This document shows, piece by piece, positions 9,646 through 18,410 of a stretch of 43,437 bases of DNA (the stretch's first letter is position 1; each line of letters opens with the position of its first letter). This DNA comes from Hymenobacter sp. GOD-10R (GTDB lineage Bacteria > Bacteroidota > Bacteroidia > Cytophagales > Hymenobacteraceae), in the NCBI RefSeq assembly GCF_035609205.1, contig NZ_CP141190.1, positions 1-43,437 on the forward strand, written 5' to 3'. The translations under genes and the position numbers were made by a program. A model generated the notes under the pieces. The model was not told the origin of the DNA and ran no database searches. It worked only from the letters and a program-made list of their open reading frames with translations.

Positions 9646-10319
9646 CTAAGGTAGTCTAAGTTAGGCGGATAGAAGAAGGACGTATCTTTCTTCTAACATG
9701 ACTGCAAAAAGAACAGGGCATTGCCCGACAAACGGCGTAAGTATGATGCAGCCTTCAAAGCCGAAGCCCTACGTCTAGCTGAGGAAAGTCGCTTCATCCA
9801 AGCGGCCGCCCGTGCGTTGGGCATCAATCCTAAACTACTCTATCGCTGGCAGCAGGAGCAGGTAGTGGCCGAAGTGGGCAGTATGAAAATGGCTCGTGAC
9901 TCAGAGAGGTGCGCCCTACGGGCGGCCAACAAACGGTTGACGCAAGAACTGGACATTTTAAAAAGCCTTGGTCATCTTCGACCAGCCGACCCCGTGAGCG
10001 TGTACCAGTACATTGTTCAACGGCAGGCGCGTGTGTCCGTACGGCAACTGTATTCCGTGTTGCGGGTAACCACCAGTGCATACTATGCTTGGCTGGCCAA
10101 GATAATATCGGCGGGCTGTTATACCGGCATGATAAGGAACAATGTGTCAGGTCTTAGTCAGACATGCTCGGCGCTATGGCACTCGTCGCCTGCTGGCTGA
10201 GTTGGTAGCTGAAGGATACAGGGGATCGGTCGCCGACGCATCTGGCAGGTCTTAGCTAATTACTTCGAAATCCAACCAAAAAACGTCCCAACTCTGTCCA
10301 GCTTAGGTGGACCACCTCA
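9646..10319 (+). mobile_element. decayed IS3-family element, internally deleted
   Basis: This relic keeps both ends but only about half of a full element. The left end near 9646-9672 (GTAGTCTAAGTTAGG) resembles the IRL of the copy at 21290-22526. The right end at about 10291-10319 (its complement starts TGAGGTGGTCCACC) matches the other end of that copy. An OrfA-like start ATG at 9698 is out of frame with the OrfA body that begins at 9721. OrfA then runs directly into the start of OrfB, and frameshifts near 10110, 10140 and 10228 break what remains. The DDE catalytic core is missing, so it cannot make transposase. Confidence 0.75.
9698..10289 (+). pseudogene. IS3-family transposase remnant (OrfA fused to partial OrfB)
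   Basis: The frame 9721-10200 encodes KRRKYDAAFKAEALRLAEES, the usual OrfA start, then an HTH (AARALGINPKLLYRWQ) and a leucine-zipper-like stretch ending ELDILKSLG. It then reads VSVYQYIVQRQARVSVRQL, the start of OrfB. The two ORFs are joined because of an indel. Later pieces in other frames read RHARRYGTRRLLAELVAEGY (from about 10163) and IGRRRIWQVL (from about 10224), both normal for the OrfB helix-turn-helix region. Nothing of the integrase core follows. It is dead and of the same group as the copies at 17.6-17.9 kb and 21.3-22.5 kb. Confidence 0.75.
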
Positions 10320-11212
10320 GTATCAATTGGTAAGGTTTACCACCTACAGAGCCAACGATACGGAGCATACGTTATCTAGAAGCCAATTTTATCGTTTGCA
10401 TTAGCGCGTTGAAACTGCCGAGAATCTGGCTTCGTATTTCGTCCAACTCAGCCTTGCATAAGATAGTTAGGCGCTTAAGCGTTTGGTCGCTGCCTGTGGG
10501 TATTATCGTAGGACCACAAGCCGGTGCGCTGCCAGTGATAGAAATAATACACTGCTGTTCAAGCCGAGAACTTCTGCTGTTAAGGCTCGACATTGGCAGC
10601 AGGTGCGACACATGTAGATTAAGGCATTAAATACAGGCGCCCTTCGCGTTGCACTAGCAGCAGTAAGCTGATAACTATCCATTGAGGGTCAATAAGGGAT
10701 TGATACAACCATAATGTGCATGATGCTTAGAAACCCCACGCACAACTTACTGGCTCGCTGCTATTTTACTCCCTACCTAATTTTCTAGTACGCTCTTGAA
10801 CTAGCCATAGGCACACTATAGCGTTGTGGCCAAATTGAAGGACTCTAACATCACCCTACGTTCAAGAAATAGGCTGTCCTGAATACGCTAAAATTCAGTG
10901 CTAGCACTGATTCAAATGGCAAACAAAAATTGAATTTTGCTTCACTTGTTTATTGAACTTTGAAGACTATAGATAATCAGGATCAATATCATAATAACAG
11001 AAAAGCAAGGACTTTATTATATAAGGAGGAGAAGCGTTGAGTAATTTGTGCCTACTCAATATTTACCTTAAAATATTTATGAGTTAATGTTTATAGATTT
11101 TATCAAAAATGGTTCCAAACACACCTTATAATTATTTATTGATATCATGAATGCACTCTATTCTTTCAACTACATGTTTTTGATTACTCTAATAATTTAA
11201 ACAAAGTTTATT
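10320..11212. other. intergenic region of about 0.9 kb
   Basis: No gene is supported. A 79-codon open frame on the minus strand (10372-10611) has no family I know. A perfect 14-bp palindrome CAGTGCTAGCACTG lies at 10896-10909; a close variant (CAGTGCCAGCACTG) recurs at 14430-14443. From about 10910 the sequence becomes AT-rich and should hold the promoter of the following operon. Confidence 0.35.
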
Positions 11213-11716
11213 ATGAAAAGGTTGACTTTTTTTGCCATTTTGGCTGTCATTATGAATGCCATTCCGGGTTATTCTCAAACAACTTGCAGTACCGCTATCT
11301 CGCAGTTGCAATCATACGCTAATCAGGTTAATAAAGCGTACTGGGAAGAGTACAACAGCATCATACCCAATCAGCGGTGCCCAGCATTTAACCAATGGGG
11401 TCAGCCTTACGACCAGACAATCGTTTATAATTGCCGCCAACAATGGCTAGCAAACTTGAACCAATGGTATGCAAATCAATGCGCTTATGTCAATAATTGC
11501 TATGCATCTATTGTTTCTAGCTGTTCAAACCAACAGCCTACACGAATGCCAGCTCCGCCAATCAAAGACAGCGATGAAGACGACGATTCCACTGATGGCT
11601 CCGTTGCTCAACAGCAACTTATTAATGCTCAAAGCATTAAAAACATTACCGTAGGAGAGAACAGAAACAAACCAGTTAGAATTACTATTCCAGCTACCGC
11701 TGATGGATTTCATTGA
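11213..11716 (+). CDS. secreted cysteine-rich protein, unknown function
   Basis: The 167-residue protein starts with a clear signal peptide (MKRLTFFAILAVIMNAIPG, cut near YSQ-TT). The next roughly 100 residues are rich in Cys, Asn, Gln, Trp and Tyr, with paired segments such as NCRQQWLANLNQWYANQCAY and NNCYASIVSSC. That suggests a small disulfide-stabilised helical domain. A Pro-rich link, an acidic stretch (DSDEDDDS) and a Gln/Asn-rich tail follow. The family is not recognised. Its end overlaps the start of the metalloprotease gene by 14 bases, so the two are very likely co-transcribed and translationally coupled. It could be a substrate, inhibitor or partner of that protease; this is inference. 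Confidence 0.7.
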   Translation: MKRLTFFAILAVIMNAIPGYSQTTCSTAISQLQSYANQVNKAYWEEYNSIIPNQRCPAFNQWGQPYDQTIVYNCRQQWLANLNQWYANQCAYVNNCYASIVSSCSNQQPTRMPAPPIKDSDEDDDSTDGSVAQQQLINAQSIKNITVGENRNKPVRITIPATADGFH

Positions 11717-12392
11717 TCAGACCCGTATGGTGAGGGCTTTGTTCGCGTTCATTGCCCTCTTATTAGCCTGCGTTCTTACTGCTTTTTCTTGGGATAATTA
11801 CCAGGCAAGGCCACGTGTTTGTGGGTTCTCTGGTCAAAGTGGCTATTATACCAACCAAGGAAAAAAAAGATCTTTTATTGCTAATGAAGCTTCTGCTGAA
11901 GATGATGGTACAGGTATTTATGAAGTTGTAGCAAAAATGAAAAGGACATTGAAATTCGATGTTCCTATTATGATATATATTTCCAAAGGAGAAGGTAATT
12001 GTTATGCTACAACTTCCCCTGATAACACTCGAATGTTAGTGGCAGATAAGGACTTTCTTATTAATACTAATAATACAACTGGTACAAAATGGGCAGCTAT
12101 TTCTGTCCTAGCACACGAATTAGGCCATCATGTTGCCGGATTTGATCGGCACCCAACGCAAGCAGGGGATGAATTAGATGCCGATTATTGGAGTGGTTAT
12201 ATTTTAAATAAGTTGGGCGCGAGTAAAACTGCTTCAACCAAATGCGTACTACGCTACGGCGGCGAAAACGATACTGACACGCATCCAAATAAGTTAACCA
12301 GAGCGGAAATCGTACAAACGGGGTGGGACGATGCGCACAACAACACAATCAACTATGAGCATTGCGACAACTGCAAGCCTGAAGGAAATTAA
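11703..12392 (+). CDS. membrane-anchored or secreted HExxH metalloprotease
   Basis: This 229-residue protein has a hydrophobic segment at about residues 10-29, then a mature domain with the zinc motif HELGHH (His138, Glu139, His142). Downstream GDELDADYWSG offers Glu157 as the likely third ligand, as in gluzincins of the M48 type. The protease domain is small, with no other domain attached. The ATG at 11703 overlaps the upstream gene; a second ATG at 11727 puts the start right before the hydrophobic segment and is also plausible. It would act outside the cytoplasmic membrane. It is the middle gene of a three-gene unit; the next gene begins 20 bases on. The substrate is unknown. Confidence 0.8.
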   Translation: MDFIDQTRMVRALFAFIALLLACVLTAFSWDNYQARPRVCGFSGQSGYYTNQGKKRSFIANEASAEDDGTGIYEVVAKMKRTLKFDVPIMIYISKGEGNCYATTSPDNTRMLVADKDFLINTNNTTGTKWAAISVLAHELGHHVAGFDRHPTQAGDELDADYWSGYILNKLGASKTASTKCVLRYGGENDTDTHPNKLTRAEIVQTGWDDAHNNTINYEHCDNCKPEGN

Positions 12393-12412
12393 TCTACATA
12401 AATAATAAAACC

Positions 12413-13663
12413 ATGGCTTCCACCTTGAAGAGGTTCTGGATTGTATTCGTGTTGACGATGATAATATGGGTGGTATTCCGCATACTTTACCCAAATAACG
12501 CGTTGAGTCAAAGCGAAACCAACGTTGTAGTAGCTATTCTTTTCCTCGCGGCGGCGGCTTGGACTTATTTAGCCGGTATGTTTGCCCAAAAAAAAACTAA
12601 AAAGAATGAATCTAAAAAAGGGGGAGATATAGCCCTTGTTATTAGTTTCTTAGTGGCAATCAATAGTAATGCATTAGCTACAGTACCCCCAGACCCTATA
12701 ATTGTCGTATGTAGAGCCGAAAGAAGTGTAGTAGAGCCCTTCGATAGCGTCCGACTAAGGGCACTTCCATCTGATAATCGAAAAATCGTTACTTCTTGGA
12801 CTGTCCCTGTTGGGAAAGTCAAAAAACTTGCAAATGGAACAATGTGGATACTAGGTGGCGCGCAAACAGGTGACTATATAGTTAATTGCACATGGATCTT
12901 AGCAGAAGATCCCACCATTTCCGGTACTGCTTCCCTATCCATTATGGTCGTGCCAAAAGGCCGCAGCTTGCAGTACAAAGCAGGAGATAATTCTCATCTT
13001 GGCCCTTCCTTACTCGCTCGTTCATGGCTTGAAGGCCAGCGCCCAGAGGAAAGGGGGTTCGGATTATACAGCTATTTACTTTTTAGGGTTCCTCCAAGCC
13101 AAGCTAATAAAGAACGTTATCGTCTAGCTATACAGGAGTATCTTCGATCAATTACTCAAGTCAACGTACTGCAAGTATATGAACCTGATCGGTCAAAATT
13201 AAATGTCGCCTATTTACCAGTTGTGAAACCAACGCAGGGTCTTCGCACCTCTTATTTGCAAACAAACGCCACTACGAACATAAACGAGCTTACTCCTGAC
13301 CAGATAGATGACGATTTCGTGCAAAACCGATATAATTACCCCCGCGCAATGGTGTACTTAAGCAAAATGCCCGAGATCACAGGCGATGGTCCCTTTATTA
13401 TTTGTTCTAGAAAACCTTTAAGCCAATGGACCCAACAGGATGATGCCATAGTCCAAAACATGTCTACGGTTCCCCCCCGATTAATTAATCTCTGGATAAA
13501 TGAATATATTACTCAATGTACACAGCAACGGCTGTGGCAAGATAACACACTTAGTCTACTTCCTTTACGTATACGCACTGGTGTGAGCTTATTAGCCGAA
13601 GGCATGCCGGATGTGAAAGCGGCATTGGAGTCGTGGATAAAATGGAGCAAAGGATCTAATTAA
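12413..13663 (+). CDS. membrane protein with Ig-like domain and unknown C-terminal domain
   Basis: The 416-residue protein has two N-terminal transmembrane helices (about residues 8-26 and 37-58), a Lys-rich loop (KKTKKNESKKGG) and a third hydrophobic stretch (73-93). The part at about 95-180 reads like an Ig-like beta-sandwich (VEPFDSVRLRALPSDN, then TSWTVPVGKV, GDYIVNCTW and GTASLSIMVVP). The C-terminal 230 residues form a conserved-looking globular domain with GFGLYSYLLFRVPP, a mixed helical region and GPFIICSRKPLSQW. I do not recognise this last domain. Third gene of the operon that begins at 11213. The protein could tether or present the secreted pair at the membrane; this is inference. 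Confidence 0.7.
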   Translation: MASTLKRFWIVFVLTMIIWVVFRILYPNNALSQSETNVVVAILFLAAAAWTYLAGMFAQKKTKKNESKKGGDIALVISFLVAINSNALATVPPDPIIVVCRAERSVVEPFDSVRLRALPSDNRKIVTSWTVPVGKVKKLANGTMWILGGAQTGDYIVNCTWILAEDPTISGTASLSIMVVPKGRSLQYKAGDNSHLGPSLLARSWLEGQRPEERGFGLYSYLLFRVPPSQANKERYRLAIQEYLRSITQVNVLQVYEPDRSKLNVAYLPVVKPTQGLRTSYLQTNATTNINELTPDQIDDDFVQNRYNYPRAMVYLSKMPEITGDGPFIICSRKPLSQWTQQDDAIVQNMSTVPPRLINLWINEYITQCTQQRLWQDNTLSLLPLRIRTGVSLLAEGMPDVKAALESWIKWSKGSN

Positions 13664-14030
13664 GTAACTAGCAAAATTATTGCTATTTTAAGATACAGGG
13701 AGTGAGACTCGTGTTGAATAGTGCGCCCACTTTTCGCCAGTAAGACCTGCGGCCTGCTAATGAAAGCCTTGTAGATGGCCTTGCGTCGAACCTCTTGCAG
13801 AGGCATGATTGGCAGTAGGTCGAGCGGTTCAGCAGTCCTTATAAAGCCGGTGCTACTTCATAGGTGATCCTTTCTCTTTTACTATTTTCTCGCCCTCATA
13901 ATCCCACTACCCCGTTGCGAATAGCCAGGATTTTGGGTAGAAACTCGAGCATAGCCGCTAATCACAAAAAATAGCTAGTTGTATAACCGAATGAGTGGGG
14001 TAGATACAAGAATTAGAGTCCGTTCGAAAG
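13664..14030. other. intergenic region, no recognised gene
   Basis: This stretch follows the three-gene operon. It holds no open frame of note and no repeat that I can see, and it leads into a field of gene remnants. Confidence 0.35.
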
Positions 14031-14151
14031 TCCTTTACAGGTACCCATAATACGTTTCTGATTCGCAATGACGACCAGGTGTGTGTCTCCATTCAAGATG
14101 CCGACGAGTCCGATTTACACTGGGTGGTTAATCCCACCTAGCACAGACAAG
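14031..14151 (+). pseudogene. fragment of a GNAT-like gene related to the one at 36947
   Basis: The translation from 14031 reads SFTGTHNTFLIRNDDQVCV, then SIQDADESDLHWVVNPT followed by a stop. The intact protein at 36947-37441 reads SFTGTHTLFLIRNDDRVCV, then AAIQDAGQWDLHWVVDPAY in the same place. The fragment lacks one codon, has a TAG at the Tyr of the acetyl-CoA loop region, and loses similarity soon after. Neither the N-terminus nor the C-terminal helix is present. It shows that two relatives of this gene family once existed on the replicon, one now nearly erased. Confidence 0.75.
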
Positions 14152-14517
14152 CTACTCGACTAGGTGCGACCAAGTGACACCGTAGTCGTATGGAAGCTGG
14201 ATTGGTTGGGCCGTCCCCTATAAGACTTGGTTACCCTATCTGCAGGACCATTCAGAGTGATGCTCTTCTCTTTAAAATTCTCGTCTTCGTAAAACGTTAC
14301 CCAATAATTGTTCATGATGTTTATGAATTAAAGGGCTTACTGTAATCAATTTTCGGTTGCTTTACGAACACCGTTTTTTCAACGTGTAGTCTAGTTGCGA
14401 AGGATATTATAATTTCAATCATGGTACGTCAGTGCCAGCACTGAGTATTTTGGAATAGGAGGGGAAATATTTGTATCTCTTTCATAAGCATGACTTACTA
14501 CTATGCCCAAAATATAC

Positions 14518-14643
14518 TTAGATGCCCAGGAAGACGCCCATGGCTCCAACCGCGACCCACATACCGACCACTTGAGCCCGGTCATTGAGTTCTAGACTTA
14601 CTGGTATGGCCAATATTGACAACACCAGACGAAGTATTGCTTA
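14518..14643 (-). pseudogene. possible C-terminal fragment of a membrane protein
   Basis: The minus strand is open for about 40 codons. It encodes a hydrophobic helix (LRLVLSILAIPVSLEL), a short polar turn (NDRAQ) and a second hydrophobic helix (VVGMWVAVGAMGVFLGI), then stops with TAA. The composition is that of a real transporter tail rather than random sequence. An upstream stop cuts it off. The family is not recognised, and it may be chance. Confidence 0.3.
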
Positions 14644-14644
14644 T

Positions 14645-15541
14645 TAACTCCTCTGAATTCTAGGAAAAGTTTCTTTACATAATAAAGCCTTATAACCTGA
14701 ATCTTGGAATAAGTAAAGTCTTTTTTATCCTTGCTGGTTGCTACGTTTGGTGAGGTGCTTTATTAGGAAACCGAGTCCTAGTTTGGAATTTAGGATTCGC
14801 AAGCAGGAGCGTTATAGTAGAAGGGCTTTCCGTGGGCTTACTCCTTGCAACTCTCGTACTAGTTCCCACCTTTGGCAGTATAGGTTGCTCCAGGCCGTGT
14901 AACAATGTTAATATCTGGTGTCTTGAGTAGCTTAATTTGTGGCCCGTATGCTTGCACTACGACGATAACCGTACCCTGCAGATTAATTTCCAAACTCGTC
15001 ACATTCAAGCGCATAAGTTGCTGCACTAAGAATGTGTCCCTTGAGGCCATACATAAATGTGGGTTTCCCTAAGAGAGAAATTTGAGGAAGTGGCTGCGTT
15101 GGCGTGCGTAGTCATAGGAATATGGGGCAAATCCGGCGGTGGGCGGTTTGTAGAGAGATACCCTAGCCTCCCCTGCACGCTGGTCAATGCTGCGGACGAA
15201 CAAGGCCGAAAGATCATCGCCGCCGTGCTGGCGAAGAAAGGCCATGACTGAGTCGGGTTGCTTATGGCAGGCCCTCAGCACTAGAAGCACTAACAGGAGT
15301 ATTCAAACGACTGTGGCTGTTGTAGACTCCTGATAATCGCCTGGATTTGGTCAATATTTAACCAATCCCAAGCATTTTACATAGATTTACGCTTACCCGA
15401 CTGATATTTAGTGAGTACTAAAACGCCAAATAATATCGCACTCGTATGCTCTGGAGTACTTTGATTAAGACCCCCTTTACTCTCTACCAACATCGGCAAC
15501 TCATCCAGCATTGGTGGATTAAGTTTCTGGCCAATATAAAA
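14645..15541. other. intergenic region of about 0.9 kb
   Basis: No gene is supported. Short open frames lie on both strands: 14859-15050 minus, and 15057-15251 plus opposed to 15069-15290 minus. None shows a known domain. At 15313 the sequence GTGGCTGTTG recurs; it is also found at the ends of the element at 17279-17427 and at 21181, and may be a leftover IS end. Confidence 0.3.
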
Positions 15542-16261
15542 ATGGGGAGTACTGATATTGTGATTGTCGGCCCTCCAGCTGTTGGCAAGACTGTACTTAG
15601 TAAGTGTTTGCACGGTCAAGCACCGGAGTTTGGCTTCAAATTACCTGGTGCATCCACTACGGTAGAAACTGAAGCTATCGCTTTAGGAAAATGGACTCAA
15701 CTAGTAAGAGTAATTCCAGGCCAAGAAAGCACAGAAAGAACAAATGGGTTATGGGAGGCTTTCCATCAAAGCGAAACGTTGGAAGGAGTTATCTATGTTG
15801 TAGACTGGGGATATTCAAGCCCAAGAAACGAGTTATTGCAAGGCTCTCTTGTACGTGATGAAGGACTAGATACTATTGATAAACTGAGAAATTATAATTT
15901 AAAGAATGAGCTTAGTGATATAAAAGATATAATGGGTAAAATAAGAGATTTGCAAAATCAGTACCGCCGCCCGAAGTGGGTATTGTTTATTGTTAATAAA
16001 GCTGACTTATTTGTCGATAAAATAAATGATGCTCAAATGTACTATAGTTTGGATTTTGATAGTGAATTTACTAGAATAGTTAAAGAATACATAAATATAA
16101 TTGGCACTATGAATGTTAAGGTTGATACACTTCCTATGTGTTCGTGGCCAGAGCCTTTTGTTTGGAATGGAAATACAATAAAATCTAGCTTAGGTGGAAA
16201 ACCTCTTGAGAATGCATTAGCGATGAGAGTAATTAGTAAGATTGCTGAATTGTCATCCTAA
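15542..16261 (+). CDS. small Ras-like (MglA/Arf-like) GTPase
   Basis: The ATG at 15542 gives a 239-residue protein with a P-loop GPPAVGKT (10-17), a switch-II-like VIPGQES (57-63) and a base-recognition motif NKAD (152-155) after hydrophobic strand VLFIV. The usual Asp of the DxxG motif is replaced by Val57, a change like that in MglA-type GTPases, which have TVPGQ. A further open stretch upstream to 15446 lacks GTPase similarity, so the inner start is preferred. The gene ends four bases before the start of a two-TM protein gene, so the pair is probably one operon. It may act in membrane-linked signalling or a defence response. The exact family is uncertain. Confidence 0.75.
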   Translation: MGSTDIVIVGPPAVGKTVLSKCLHGQAPEFGFKLPGASTTVETEAIALGKWTQLVRVIPGQESTERTNGLWEAFHQSETLEGVIYVVDWGYSSPRNELLQGSLVRDEGLDTIDKLRNYNLKNELSDIKDIMGKIRDLQNQYRRPKWVLFIVNKADLFVDKINDAQMYYSLDFDSEFTRIVKEYINIIGTMNVKVDTLPMCSWPEPFVWNGNTIKSSLGGKPLENALAMRVISKIAELSS

Positions 16262-16265
16262 CAAA

Positions 16266-16790
16266 ATGGAGCTTGGAACTAAGGAATATAAACGGTCCGG
16301 GGAGTACAATGAGCTTGTTAGCCTAATAGAGTTAGCAGAAAAGGCCGCTGAAGGAGTAAACTCTTTAGAAAGCACTTTTGCTAAAATTAGAACGCGCGTT
16401 CTAATTTTATTGATTGTAATCTACTCTTTATTCGCAATTTCTGCTTATATAATTATTAAATATTTAAAGAGCGACGTAAATCAACTTTATGAGATAATCG
16501 TAATATTATTTGCATTAACTGTAACGGCGTTAATTTTTTCCACCCTTGTCAAGGACTTTAACGAGCTTAAAAAAGGCAAGGCGCAGCTTCGAGTAGAAAA
16601 AGCTATACTATATAGCCTGCTTGAGCTTACTGATTCAGTTAAAAGAAAAGTTTTCTCTGAAGAAAGTCGCATATCGTTTATAGACAAAGCACTTCTGCAG
16701 ATGAGATTAAAACGCATTTCATTTAATGTGGATTATAAAAACAACGATGAAATAGAAAGTATAACTAGGGATATATTCTCTCTTAAGTAA
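16266..16790 (+). CDS. two-transmembrane protein paired with the GTPase
   Basis: The 174-residue protein has an N-terminal helical segment (about 1-43), two close transmembrane helices (about 43-64 and 74-93) and a charged C-terminal helical part of about 80 residues. This leaves both soluble parts on the same side, probably the cytoplasm, where the GTPase can reach them. The ATG at 16266 lies four bases after the GTPase stop codon; the longer frame from a TTG at 16242 would overlap the GTPase gene. The family is not recognised. The tight pairing suggests it is a membrane partner or effector of the GTPase. Confidence 0.65.
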   Translation: MELGTKEYKRSGEYNELVSLIELAEKAAEGVNSLESTFAKIRTRVLILLIVIYSLFAISAYIIIKYLKSDVNQLYEIIVILFALTVTALIFSTLVKDFNELKKGKAQLRVEKAILYSLLELTDSVKRKVFSEESRISFIDKALLQMRLKRISFNVDYKNNDEIESITRDIFSLK

Positions 16791-16843
16791 AAACTTCTTT
16801 CAGTTAGGCCGCCCTAATGCTAGCGTTCTAACTAGAGAAATTT

Positions 16844-16988
16844 TAGCCAATACTATCACGGCACGCGAAGATGGCCAAGTGCCTATGAGGTAGCAGAGGC
16901 TGCTGTAGCGAGCCACATTTTTGGCAACACGGCCATCATTTCCGACCCGGACGGCTACTTGATCCTCCTATACAAGTCTACCACTTAA
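16844..16988 (+). pseudogene. C-terminal gene fragment, possibly VOC-like
   Basis: One frame ending in TAA at 16986-16988 reads PSAYEVAEAAVASHIFGNTA, then IISDPDGYLILLYKSTT. The DPDG segment followed by a hydrophobic strand and Tyr resembles the end of glyoxalase/VOC domains, but the match is short. No start or upstream domain is left. It is part of a run of remnants at 16.8-17.9 kb. Confidence 0.35.
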
Positions 16989-17278
16989 GTTAGACCCTGT
17001 ATTAGGTACTGTCTTGTCCTACAAAAAATTGACAGGTCTTACCTGCTTTGTTGATTTAGCCTTCCTCCTTTTACTGTACAACTCACTGTGTCGAAGAAGG
17101 GGCCGTAGGAAAGGGTGAATAAGCCGAAAAACGGTTCAGAAAGAATGTTCAGCAATCAAAGTATAGGAAAGGGTATTGCTACGATGGGAAACATGAACTT
17201 AGATCACGTTCATAGATTCATCCAATAGCCAAGCCAGTAACTGAAAAGACTAGTTCAGCTAAGTTCAACAAGTCATAG
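16989..17278. other. intergenic sequence, no gene seen
   Basis: No open frame or repeat of note. The stretch lies between two remnants. Confidence 0.3.
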
Positions 17279-17427
17279 TGGCTGTTGCAGAACCCTACCT
17301 GTACTGCGGCCAAGCCATATTCAACCCCTCGATTACGAGAAATAATGGCAGTAATTTAGCTTTTAGGCCTGTTTTAGGAACCGATTTTACTATGCTGAAT
17401 CACTGCTAATAGTTCTACAACAGCCAC
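17279..17427. repeat. MITE-like element with 16-bp terminal inverted repeats
   Basis: GTGGCTGTTGCAGAAC at 17279-17294 is repeated inverted at 17412-17427 (GTTCTACAACAGCCAC), with 15 of 16 positions matching. About 117 bases without a gene lie between. The same GTGGCTGTTG core recurs at 15313 and 21181. This fits a small non-autonomous element, or an IS reduced to its two ends. No target duplication was identified. Confidence 0.5.
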
Positions 17428-17507
17428 CATAGCTTCCCGACCCTTACCCGTAGTCGACCTACTGGGGCTTGAACTACTCGAAAACAGAGGGTTAAAAAGG
17501 CGCTGGA

Positions 17508-17607
17508 AAAAGCTTGTCCGTGGCCGAGACTGTGGAACTGACCGGCATTAGCCTCTCCAACGTCAAGCACTACCGTAAGCACCTGCAGGCCGCGCTTGCC
17601 TCATAGT
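17508..17607 (+). pseudogene. C-terminal helix-turn-helix fragment
   Basis: A frame ending in TAG at about 17605 reads KSLSVAETVELTGISLSNV, then KHYRKHLQAALAS. This has the pattern of a helix-turn-helix at the end of a regulator or recombinase. A stop lies a few codons upstream and no other domain remains. Family not assigned. Confidence 0.35.
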
Positions 17608-17625
17608 ATGGCTGCCGGAATGGGC

Positions 17626-17835
17626 TTAGCGTAATTTTATTCCCCCCACTGCTATAAGAAGGCCAGGTTGCGTAGCATTTTGCCACTTGTACAGTCGTTT
17701 GGGGCTGATGCCCAGCTGCCGAGCTGCGGCTTGTGTGCTGCGGCTTTCAGCGGCTAAACGCAACGCTTCCACTCGGAAGGCGTCATCATAGGGGCGGCGT
17801 TTGCGCGGCGCGCCCATGTTCATTTTCTGAGTCAT
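17626..17835 (-). pseudogene. truncated IS3 OrfA
   Basis: The 69-codon frame keeps the OrfA start and its DNA-binding helix-turn-helix but loses the leucine zipper and all of OrfB. The last dozen codons are foreign to the family. It is closely similar to the OrfA at 22173-22475, so it belongs to the same IS group. Confidence 0.7.
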
Positions 17836-17886
17836 GACAGAAGGAAAATAATCCCCTTTTCTATCTCACTTAATTAGACCCTCTCA
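17640..17886 (-). mobile_element. IS3-family 5' end remnant
   Basis: Only the left end of an IS3 element survives. The terminal sequence at 17881-17886 and the 40 bases inside it match those of the copy at 21290-22526. The start of OrfA follows (17835 downward): an N-terminus beginning MTQKMNMGAPRKRRPYDD and the HTH QAARQLGISPKRLYKWQ. Similarity stops near 17665, after about 55 codons, and the frame ends in unrelated sequence at 17626. The rest of OrfA, all of OrfB and the right end are gone. Confidence 0.75.
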
Positions 17887-17960
17887 GAATAAGCTTGACC
17901 GATTTTAGCAGACCTGCATAAAGACATCTCTTCCCACACGGTACCCTCTTTCATAAGATC

Positions 17961-18410
17961 ATGAAGAAGATAACAGACCCCGCTACCATCAAAAGAAACT
18001 TGATGATAGCCTCGCTTTTTGTTACTGCATTTGAAATGCTGAAGAGTTCTGTCGAGGACAAAATCAAGGGACTGTTATGTGAAATCACCGGGTTTGATGA
18101 CGAGAAAGGGACTGTCAAAACTAAGGTTACGCCCACCTATAGAGCAGCAATTCTTGACCGAGATATTCCTGAAATAACCAATAAGAAAAGTGACTTTCAG
18201 GTGTTTTATGCTTCCTGTCTATGGTTTCAGGACTCAGGAGCTATTACCGAGGAAGAGGTAAAAGATCTCCAAGCTATACGTAAGCATAGGAACCTGATTA
18301 CCCATAATCCAGTCCGACTGCTAGTTGACGATGCCGTCGACGTAAATTTGGAGTTACTGAGAAAGGCCCACCACATGCTGAACAAAATAGACAAATGGTG
18401 GATTTTGTAA
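17961..18410 (+). CDS. HEPN-like protein, cut by an in-frame stop
   Basis: The 149-residue protein is mostly helical and contains RKHRNLITH near residue 110. It fits the R-x4-H motif of HEPN domains, which are RNases or RNA-binding domains common in toxin-antitoxin and phage-defence genes. The frame ends in KWWIL-TAA. Beyond the TAA the same frame stays open for 49 more codons, to 18560, with coding-like content, so the ancestral protein was probably about 199 residues. The RNase motif lies before the stop. The product may be a shortened but active protein or a dead remnant. It stands alone, convergent with the S1-domain gene. Confidence 0.6.
   Translation: MKKITDPATIKRNLMIASLFVTAFEMLKSSVEDKIKGLLCEITGFDDEKGTVKTKVTPTYRAAILDRDIPEITNKKSDFQVFYASCLWFQDSGAITEEEVKDLQAIRKHRNLITHNPVRLLVDDAVDVNLELLRKAHHMLNKIDKWWIL

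Noticed and set aside
10372..10611. 79-codon minus-strand open frame in a gene-poor region.
   Set aside because: No signal, domain or ribosome site, and no recognised family; left as non-coding.
15057..15290. Opposed open frames on both strands.
   Set aside because: Neither has a domain or clear start; at most one could be real and nothing favours either.
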